Source: Clostridiales bacterium
Lineage (GTDB): Bacteria > Bacillota > Clostridia > Peptostreptococcales > Anaerovoracaceae
DNA: 5,202 nt
Direction of reading: 5' to 3'
Assembly (NCBI GenBank): GCA_012735285.1
Contig: JAAYHT010000240.1
Coordinates: forward strand, 1-5,202
A model generated the notes under the pieces. It worked only from the letters and a program-made list of their open reading frames with translations, had not been told where the DNA came from and did no database searches. The translations under genes and the position numbers were made by a program. Below, piece after piece: positions 1 to 4,528 of the stretch; position 1 is the stretch's first letter; each line of letters begins with the position of its first letter.

Positions 1-1
1 A

Positions 2-187
2 GGCACCACAGTCCCGGGAGGTCTGACTTACAGAGAAAGTAATCTGGCGCTTGAGATGGTAGCTTTAACAGGCAAACTCATAAGCGCAGATTTTGTTGAA
101 GTCAATCCTCTCATTGACAATCAGAACCAAACAGCCAAAACAGCAGTAACCCTTATCGGTTCATTAATGGGTGAATGGCTGATCTGA
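2..187 (+). CDS. rocF: Arginase, C-terminal fragment (5' end outside window)
   Basis: Only the last 61 residues are present; the reading frame enters from the left edge and ends at TGA 185-187. The fragment holds the arginase C-terminal signature: a GGLTYRE motif near residues 6-12, whose glutamate lines the substrate pocket in the family, then an ADFVEVNPLID segment and a closing helix (TAVTLIGSLMGEWLI). Arginase is a cytoplasmic, manganese-dependent ureohydrolase that splits L-arginine into ornithine and urea. The metal-binding His/Asp motifs lie upstream and cannot be checked. The GGLTYRE and EVNP wording fits arginase better than agmatinase or formimidoglutamase, which are the alternatives. 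A strong hairpin terminator follows 11 bp after the stop, so this is the last gene of its transcript. The symbol is by similarity to the Bacillus enzyme; a biosynthetic (polyamine) rather than catabolic role is possible. Confidence 0.88.
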   Translation, partial: GTTVPGGLTYRESNLALEMVALTGKLISADFVEVNPLIDNQNQTAKTAVTLIGSLMGEWLI

Positions 188-198
188 AATGCTTACAC

Positions 199-228
199 AA
201 AAATAGCACCGACTTTGGTGCTATTTTT
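199..228. terminator. Bidirectional intrinsic terminator between arginase and spoIVA
   Basis: A perfect 12-bp stem is seen: AAAAATAGCACC (199-210), a six-base loop, then GGTGCTATTTTT (217-228). On the + strand the 3' arm ends in a T run, as in a factor-independent terminator for the arginase gene that stops at 187. On the - strand the mirror image also ends in a T run and lies 15 bp past the spoIVA stop. One hairpin can therefore serve both convergent genes. The G+C part of the stem is short (about 6 bp) but the U tracts are good. Confidence 0.9.
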
Positions 229-243
229 CTTCTGCCTCTATTG

Positions 244-1722
244 CTACAATACAATGCAAATCATGTATTCCCTTCCTTCATCTGAAACTTTTTGGAGCGA
301 TCTTTGTACCTTGACACGGATGTTTTCAGGCACATTAGCAAGTTTGGACTCCATTTGCTCTGTAACCATCTCATGGAGTGATTTGCCAAATATGTTGGTA
401 TTCCAAATCTTTGAAGGATCACTTTCAAACTCACTTATAAGGTGTTCGATTAAATCTTCACTCTGACGCAAGCTACCTACTACAGGTGCAATCTCAGTAG
501 TTACATCGGTTTTAATAATATGTAGGCTTGGTGCTTTCGCTTTTAATCTGATTCCGAAATTGCTACCCTGTTTAAATATTTCGGGTTCTTCTAAGGACAT
601 CTCAGAAAGATCAGGTTGAACTATGCCATAGCCACTCTCTTCGACTTGCAACATTGCCGCTGCAAGTTTGTCATAAGCTTTTTTGGCAACTGCTAAGTCG
701 CGCATTAATGGGAAGAATTGTCTGTCATTCTTAACTTCACATTCCGTAATTTCACTTATAACCTGATAGAATAGCCCGTCGACAGGTTCGAGAGTAACCT
801 CAACTACACCATTGCCCAGATTAATATCTTTGATTTCTACTTCTTTTACAAGCTCACCATCAGCTAGAACCTTAACCGTATCTCTGATATCCTTAATGTT
901 ATTAAATTTATTACACCATTCTTTGATGCTTGCTATAATAGTTGACTTTATACGATGATCATTTGGTAACCCCTCAATAAATCCAGGCAATTTGAAACCA
1001 ATTTCGACGGCTGGGAATTGATGAAGAACTTGAAGCAGAATGTCATTTAGTTGTTTGGTACTCATCTTAGCACAGTTTACTGCTATGACAGGAGTAGCAT
1101 ACTTCTCTTCGAGATTTTTTCTTAATTCCTGAGTAGCAATATCATTAGGAGAGGTTGTGTTCAACACGATGACAAAGGGTTTATTTAACTCTGAAAGTTC
1201 TTTAACCACTCTTTCTTCTGCAGTAACATAATCCTCCCTGCTGATATCACCTATAGTACCGTCGGTCGTAACTAAGATACCTATAGTGGAGTGATCTGTA
1301 ATTACTTTTCTTGTTCCTATCTCTGCTGCTTGAGTAAAAGGTATTCTTTCTTCAAACCATGGGGTATTAACCATTCTTGGCTGACCATTTTCTAAATGAC
1401 CTATGGCATTTTTCACCATGTAGCCTACACAATCCACCATTCGAACTTTAAAATGGATATTGTCCGCCAGATTTACTTCAACAGCATCTGCAGGAACAAA
1501 TTTTGGTTCAGTTGTTGTAATTGTTCGACCGCTTCCACTTTGAGGCAACTCATCCCTTACCCGTTCCTTTATATGGATATTGTCAACATTAGGAATTACC
1601 ATCAGATCCATAAACCTTTTTATGAATGTGGATTTTCCAGTTCTTACGGGACCTACTACACCTATGTATATATCTCCCTGTGTCCTTTCTGCAATACTTT
1701 CATATATATTCAGGTTTTCCAA
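244..1722 (-). CDS. spoIVA: Stage IV sporulation protein A (SpoIVA), spore coat basement-layer ATPase
   Basis: SpoIVA is made in the mother cell. It is placed on the forespore surface with SpoVM and polymerises on ATP hydrolysis into the platform for coat (and cortex) assembly. The 492 residues equal the Bacillus subtilis length. The N-terminal TRAFAC-type NTPase domain has a Walker A motif (G24-S31, GPVRTGKS, with K30), a threonine cluster at 69-71 before EPKFVP, a Walker B-like VDCVG (96-100, D97) and the conserved PRMVNTPWFEE and TTDGTIGD stretches. The C-terminal half includes the conserved ESGYGIVQP, MSLEEPEI and GIRLKAKAPS segments and the hydrophobic IVL end. The start is TTG: an AAAGGAGGGG site lies 6 bases upstream and no in-frame ATG matches the family N-terminus. 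It lies downstream of miaB on the same strand, 117 bp away, behind a large inverted repeat. Sigma-E control is expected from the family, but I could not find a convincing sigma-E promoter. Confidence 0.97.
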   Translation of the reverse strand: MENLNIYESIAERTQGDIYIGVVGPVRTGKSTFIKRFMDLMVIPNVDNIHIKERVRDELPQSGSGRTITTTEPKFVPADAVEVNLADNIHFKVRMVDCVGYMVKNAIGHLENGQPRMVNTPWFEERIPFTQAAEIGTRKVITDHSTIGILVTTDGTIGDISREDYVTAEERVVKELSELNKPFVIVLNTTSPNDIATQELRKNLEEKYATPVIAVNCAKMSTKQLNDILLQVLHQFPAVEIGFKLPGFIEGLPNDHRIKSTIIASIKEWCNKFNNIKDIRDTVKVLADGELVKEVEIKDINLGNGVVEVTLEPVDGLFYQVISEITECEVKNDRQFFPLMRDLAVAKKAYDKLAAAMLQVEESGYGIVQPDLSEMSLEEPEIFKQGSNFGIRLKAKAPSLHIIKTDVTTEIAPVVGSLRQSEDLIEHLISEFESDPSKIWNTNIFGKSLHEMVTEQMESKLANVPENIRVKVQRSLQKVSDEGREYMICIVL

Positions 1723-1728
1723 ATATAA

Positions 1729-1738
1729 CCCCTCCTTT
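1729..1738 (-). promoter_or_regulatory. Shine-Dalgarno site of spoIVA
   Basis: The - strand reads AAAGGAGGGG, ending 6 bases before the TTG start at 1722 (8 bases from the AGGAGG core). It decides the TTG start of spoIVA. The whole site lies in one arm of the inverted repeat described separately and can be paired in a longer transcript. Confidence 0.9.
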
Positions 1739-1739
1739 A

Positions 1740-1767
1740 TTTACACTATGTCTGTACAATATATTAA
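1740..1767 (+). promoter_or_regulatory. Weak candidate + strand promoter in the miaB-spoIVA gap
   Basis: TTTACA (1740-1745) matches TTGACA in 5 of 6 bases. TATTAA (1762-1767) follows after 16 bases, matching TATAAT in 4 of 6. A start near 1774 would precede the + strand Shine-Dalgarno at 1798-1807 by about 24 bases. In AT-rich DNA such matches are common, so this is only a candidate. Confidence 0.2.
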
Positions 1768-1790
1768 AAAGGTTAATTGTTTATGCACAA
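1761..1790 (-). promoter_or_regulatory. Weak candidate promoter for spoIVA inside the loop of the repeat
   Basis: Reading the - strand, TTGTGC (1785-1790) and TAATAT (1761-1766) are separated by 18 bases, giving a poor sigma-A-like match. A start near 1754 would leave the spoIVA Shine-Dalgarno in the transcript but exclude the pairing arm at 1797-1807. A CATAGTGTA string (- strand, 1742-1750) resembles a sigma-E/sigma-K -10 element. However, it has no matching -35 at proper spacing and lies very close to the Shine-Dalgarno. The true promoter is unresolved. Confidence 0.2.
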
Positions 1791-1810
1791 AAAGTGTAAA
1801 GGAGGGGTTT

Positions 1811-1951
1811 ATGAAAGAATTAGGCCTAGGATATATAATCTATAGATTAACAGCGTGGCCGATTAAACTGAAAGTGCTGCTTTCAGTAATCTTAACATCT
1901 ATAATTTCTCCAATTAAATTGTCAGGTGCTTCAAAGTTGACTAGTTTATGA
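1811..1951 (+). CDS. Possible 46-residue small protein, antisense to the miaB 3' end
   Basis: ATG 1811 follows an AAAGGAGGGG Shine-Dalgarno (1798-1807; 5 bases from the AGGAGG core to the ATG). It opens a frame to TGA 1949-1951. The peptide begins MKELGLGYIIYRLTAW and has a hydrophobic middle (residues about 21-35, KVLLSVILTSIISPI) that could be a short membrane or amphipathic helix. I do not recognise the family, and it does not resemble SpoVM, the small partner of SpoIVA. Only the first ten codons lie outside miaB; the rest is forced by miaB coding on the other strand, so much of the peptide may be accidental. The strong Shine-Dalgarno is itself the mirror arm of the spoIVA site and could exist for pairing only. 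A longer frame through the spoIVA start region has no better start. It may well not be a gene. Confidence 0.22.
   Translation: MKELGLGYIIYRLTAWPIKLKVLLSVILTSIISPIKLSGASKLTSL
1836..1849. repeat. Perfect 14-bp palindrome over the miaB stop codon
   Basis: TAATCTATAGATTA is its own reverse complement and covers the TAG stop of miaB (1840-1842) plus the codons just before it. A shorter palindrome, TAGGCCTA (1821-1828), lies 7 bases away. The stem is almost all A+T and no T run follows, so a terminator is unlikely. Function is unknown and chance is possible. Confidence 0.4.
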
Positions 1952-3159
1952 CCATCAGTTCGTCCAGTATATAATTCTTTATTTGTCTTACTTAAACCTT
2001 CAACCAATACTTTTTCTATCTTTCCTATCATCATGCGATTCTTTTCCGCTGAAATGCTGTTTACTGCCTCTACTAATCTATTGAATCTCTCATGTTTTAC
2101 ATCTTCTGGTACCTGGTCTTCGTAATTCTCAGCAGGAGTCCCTTTTCTTGTCGAGTAAAGGAAAGTGAAGGCTGAATCAAATCTAACCTTGTCAACTACA
2201 TCAAGAGTATCTTGAAAATCCTCTTCGGTTTCACCTGGAAAGCCTACAATAATGTCTGTTGTTATAGCAATATTAGGTACGGCATTTTTTAATTTATCTA
2301 CTAATTCCAAATATCCTTCTTTAGTATACTTCCTGTTCATTCTCTTCAATACTTTTGAGCTTCCCGATTGAACCGGTAGGTGAATATGCTTGCAAAGTTT
2401 ATCACAATCCACGAAGGCTTTAATTAATCTATCCGATAGATCTTTGGGATGGGAAGTCATAAAGCGAATTCTCTCTAAACCTTCAATATCGTTTAGAGCA
2501 TAGATGAGTTCAGGAAAGTGTGTATTTTCATCACCCTTATATGAATTAACATTCTGTCCAAGCAATGTAACTTCCTTAACTCCATCGTCAACCAGATCCC
2601 TAATTTCTTTTATAATATCCTCTGGTTTTCTACTCCTTTCCCTTCCCCTTGTATATGGGACTATGCAATAGGTACAGAAGTTATTGCAACCATACATAAT
2701 ATTTACAAAGGCCTTGAATTTGTGCTTGCGCTTGCTTGGAAGACCCTCAACAATTTCCTCACCATCTTCCCATATGGATATTGCTTTAGTCCGTTCGTTG
2801 AGTATATTAGAAAGAAGCTTTGGAAACTCATGTATATTGTGAGTTCCGAAGATTATATCAACCCAGGGGTATTTAGACTTTATAGTATCTATAATATGTT
2901 GCTGCTGCATCATACATCCGCATACGGCTAATATAAGGTCGGGTCTGTTCATCTTAAGGTTTTTAAGCAGGCCTAAAGTTCCGAAAAATCTATTATCTGC
3001 ATTTTCTCTAACACTGCATGTATTAATAATTATTATATCTGCTTTATCCCTATCCGGATTTTCTTTAAAGTTCATTTCATCTAGCATTCCGGCAATTCTT
3101 TCCGAGTCATGTTCATTCATTTGACATCCAAATGTTTGTATAAAAAAAGTCTTGCTCAA
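1840..3159 (-). CDS. miaB: tRNA-2-methylthio-N6-dimethylallyladenosine synthase MiaB
   Basis: MiaB is a cytoplasmic radical-SAM methylthiotransferase that turns i6A37 of UNN-reading tRNAs into ms2i6A37. The 439 residues hold the full domain order. The N-terminal MTTase domain has the cluster cysteines C12 (FGCQMNEHDSE), C48 (NTCSVREN) and C82 (CGCMMQQ). The radical-SAM domain carries C158xxxC162xxC165 (GCNNFCTYC) followed by VPYTRGRERSR, LLGQNVNSY, MTSHPKD, HLPVQSGS and TDIIVGFPGET. A C-terminal TRAM domain spans about 375-437. The RENADNR, YTRGRERSR and HLPVQSGS wording favours MiaB over the relatives MtaB and RimO. The start is TTG at 3157-3159, 7 bases after AAGGAG; the product begins MSKTFFIQTFGC. 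It is divergent from ilvA and upstream of spoIVA. The mutS/mutL genes often found beside miaB in Firmicutes are not next to it here. Confidence 0.97.
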   Translation of the reverse strand: MSKTFFIQTFGCQMNEHDSERIAGMLDEMNFKENPDRDKADIIIINTCSVRENADNRFFGTLGLLKNLKMNRPDLILAVCGCMMQQQHIIDTIKSKYPWVDIIFGTHNIHEFPKLLSNILNERTKAISIWEDGEEIVEGLPSKRKHKFKAFVNIMYGCNNFCTYCIVPYTRGRERSRKPEDIIKEIRDLVDDGVKEVTLLGQNVNSYKGDENTHFPELIYALNDIEGLERIRFMTSHPKDLSDRLIKAFVDCDKLCKHIHLPVQSGSSKVLKRMNRKYTKEGYLELVDKLKNAVPNIAITTDIIVGFPGETEEDFQDTLDVVDKVRFDSAFTFLYSTRKGTPAENYEDQVPEDVKHERFNRLVEAVNSISAEKNRMMIGKIEKVLVEGLSKTNKELYTGRTDGHKLVNFEAPDNLIGEIIDVKITESSTFSLIGHAVNL

Positions 3160-3166
3160 AGTAACT

Positions 3167-3172
3167 CTCCTT
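3167..3172 (-). promoter_or_regulatory. Shine-Dalgarno site of miaB
   Basis: The - strand reads AAGGAG (inside GAAGGAGAG, 3165-3173) and ends 7 bases before TTG 3159. It supports TTG as the start, giving the MSKTFFIQTFGC N-terminus expected of the family. Confidence 0.85.
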
Positions 3173-3192
3173 CTTCAATTTTTTCGCTAGAT

Positions 3193-3221
3193 ATTGTACC
3201 ACTTTTTCTTGACTAATACAA
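3193..3221 (-). promoter_or_regulatory. Promoter of miaB (extended -10 type)
   Basis: On the - strand TACAAT (3193-3198, 5 of 6 to TATAAT) is preceded by TGG, an extended -10 TGn element. A weak -35, TTGTAT (3216-3221), lies 17 bases upstream. Transcription would begin near 3186, leaving a leader of about 27 bases with the Shine-Dalgarno. It overlaps the ilvA promoter on the other strand. Confidence 0.6.
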
Positions 3222-3229
3222 AGAAAAGT
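3201..3229. repeat. Inverted repeat inside the divergent miaB/ilvA promoters
   Basis: ACTTTTTCTT (3201-3210) and AAAGAAAAGT (3220-3229) are inverted copies with a one-base offset, separated by nine bases. The repeat overlaps the ilvA -35 and the miaB -35 and spacer, the place expected for an operator acting on both promoters. The arms are A/T runs, so chance cannot be excluded. Confidence 0.3.
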
Positions 3230-3235
3230 TATAAA
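3209..3235 (+). promoter_or_regulatory. Promoter of ilvA
   Basis: TTGACT (3209-3214) and TATAAA (3230-3235) each match the sigma-A consensus in 5 of 6 bases. The spacer is 15 bases, a little short. A start near 3242 gives a leader of about 44 bases. That leaves no room for a T-box or another long leader riboregulator, which are common for amino-acid genes in these bacteria. Confidence 0.55.
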
Positions 3236-3273
3236 CTGTTTTTTAATATAAATTACACAGTATTATTATGCAA

Positions 3274-3280
3274 AGTGAGG
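3274..3280 (+). promoter_or_regulatory. Shine-Dalgarno site deciding the ilvA start
   Basis: AGTGAGG ends 5 bases before ATG 3286. The alternative ATG at 3268 has only AT-rich sequence before it, and starting there would add six residues (MQSEVY) that partly decode the ribosome site itself. Confidence 0.65.
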
Positions 3281-3285
3281 TCTAT

Positions 3286-4524
3286 ATGAATACGGAACAA
3301 ATAAATTATTATTTAGGACTAAATCATAAAGAGAATATCTTAAAGGCAAGGGAAAATCTAAAGCCGATTATAAAGCAAACTAGTTTAATATACAGCGAAT
3401 ATTTCAGTTCGGAATATGGCGCTAATATATATATTAAGCCTGAGAATCTTCAGAAAACCGGTTCTTTTAAATTGAGGGGTGCCTTTAACAAGATCGCATC
3501 CTTATCAGATGAGGAGAGGAAGCGTGGGATAATCTGCTCTTCTGCCGGCAATCACGCTCAAGGTGTTGCTTTATCAGCACATGAAAAAGGAATTCATGCA
3601 GTTATTGTTATGCCTAATGTTACACCTCTGATTAAAGTGGATGCTACTAAGGAGTATGGAGCTGAAGTAATATTGCACGGTGATGTATATGATGAATCAT
3701 ACCGTTATGCGATGAAGCTTTCAGAAGAGAAAGGTTATACCTTTGTTCACGCCTTTGATGATTATGACGTAATATGTGGACAAGGAACCATTGGTTTAGA
3801 AATCCTGGAAGAGCTTGAAAATGTAGACGAAATACTAGTACCAATTGGCGGCGGCGGACTAATCAGCGGCATTGCTTTAGCGGCAAAAGCCCTTAAACCT
3901 TCGGTGAAAATAATAGGGGTTGTACCCGTTGGCGCAATGGCCATGAAGATCTCAGTTGAAGAGGGTCAGATTACGCGATTAGCTTCCATAAGAACTTCTG
4001 CTGATGGGGTGGCTGTAAAACAGCCCGGAGAACTTACCTTCGCAATTGTTAAAGAATACGTTGACGATATTATTACCGTAACTGAAAAAGATATTATGGA
4101 AGCAGTGCTTCTTATTATAGAAAAGCACAAGCTGGTATCAGAATTGTCCGGAGCCATACCTCTAGCAGCTCTTAAAAAGCGAGCCAAACCAAACAAGAAC
4201 ATAGTTTGCCTGATTTCCGGAGGAAATATTGACGTTGTAACAATGTCATCGATTATAAATCAAGGTATGATAACCCGCGGCCGTATTATGTGCTTCTCTG
4301 TTGAATTACCAGATAAGCCCGGCCAGCTGGTTAAAGTGGCACAGATCCTGGCTGACTGCGGCGCAAATGTAATAGAACTTGAGCATAATCAGTTTAAAGC
4401 TATTGATAGATATTCTAACAAAGTTTTACTTGAAGTTACTGTTGAAACAAATGGAGATGAACACATTAAGCAGATAATATCTGAATTAGAGGACCATAAT
4501 TTTTCAATAAATCGTGTATATTAG
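3286..4524 (+). CDS. ilvA: Threonine ammonia-lyase (threonine dehydratase), short form with one C-terminal ACT domain
   Basis: This PLP enzyme converts L-threonine to 2-oxobutyrate and ammonia, the first step toward isoleucine or a catabolic route. With the start at ATG 3286 it has 412 residues. The fold-type II domain (about 15-325) shows the Schiff-base lysine K62 in KTGSFKLRGA, the substrate loop SSAGNHAQG (85-93), the phosphate-binding GGGGL (188-192) and SGGN (311-314). A linker leads to an ACT domain at about 334-412 (FSVELPDKPGQLVKVAQIL...), the usual effector-binding module. ATG 3286 is chosen over ATG 3268 because AGTGAGG (3274-3280) lies 5 bases before it and nothing ribosome-like precedes 3268. 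The length and single ACT domain match the group between ACT-less TdcB and the long two-ACT IlvA. No ilv or leu gene is adjacent, so a biosynthetic or a catabolic role is equally open. Confidence 0.93.
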   Translation: MNTEQINYYLGLNHKENILKARENLKPIIKQTSLIYSEYFSSEYGANIYIKPENLQKTGSFKLRGAFNKIASLSDEERKRGIICSSAGNHAQGVALSAHEKGIHAVIVMPNVTPLIKVDATKEYGAEVILHGDVYDESYRYAMKLSEEKGYTFVHAFDDYDVICGQGTIGLEILEELENVDEILVPIGGGGLISGIALAAKALKPSVKIIGVVPVGAMAMKISVEEGQITRLASIRTSADGVAVKQPGELTFAIVKEYVDDIITVTEKDIMEAVLLIIEKHKLVSELSGAIPLAALKKRAKPNKNIVCLISGGNIDVVTMSSIINQGMITRGRIMCFSVELPDKPGQLVKVAQILADCGANVIELEHNQFKAIDRYSNKVLLEVTVETNGDEHIKQIISELEDHNFSINRVY

Positions 4525-4528
4525 GCCC

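Larger units (their letters stand above)
1725..1812. repeat. Imperfect inverted repeat carrying a Shine-Dalgarno in each arm
   Basis: The left arm contains CCCCTCCTTTATTTACACT (1729-1747). The right arm contains AGTGTAAAGGAGGGG (1793-1807). They match perfectly over 11 bp (1729-1739 with 1797-1807) and again over CACT/AGTG after a four-base TTTA insertion in the left arm. An outer ATAA/TTAT pair (1725-1728 with 1809-1812) follows a one-base bulge. About 45 bases separate the arms. There is no T run after the stem, so it is not a normal terminator. On the - strand the right arm becomes an anti-Shine-Dalgarno for spoIVA in any transcript coming from miaB. On the + strand the left arm does the same to the site at 1798-1807. 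The pairing is seen in the sequence; the regulatory role is inferred. Confidence 0.8.

Noticed and set aside
215..466. 83-codon + strand frame at the left of spoIVA.
   Set aside because: It begins inside the terminator hairpin, has no ribosome site and is antisense to the conserved SpoIVA C-terminus.
1396..1728. 110-codon + strand frame opposite the spoIVA N-terminus.
   Set aside because: No ribosome site; it mirrors the highly conserved NTPase domain and the peptide shows no domain character.
1742..1750. CATAGTGTA on the - strand as a sigma-E/sigma-K -10 element for spoIVA.
   Set aside because: No proper -35 at 13-17 bases, and the start would fall in or next to the Shine-Dalgarno; kept only as a remark.
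1725..1812. The large inverted repeat as an ordinary miaB terminator.
   Set aside because: The loop is about 45 bases and no T run follows the stem on either strand; the 3' arm is instead a ribosome site.
3160..3285. T-box or other amino-acid riboswitch before ilvA.
   Set aside because: The gap is 126 bp, the leader only about 44 bases, and no T-box sequence or leader terminator is visible.
3647..4202. Three - strand frames of 60-78 codons opposite ilvA.
   Set aside because: They overlap one another or conserved ilvA motifs, lack ribosome sites and look like shadows of the ilvA frame.
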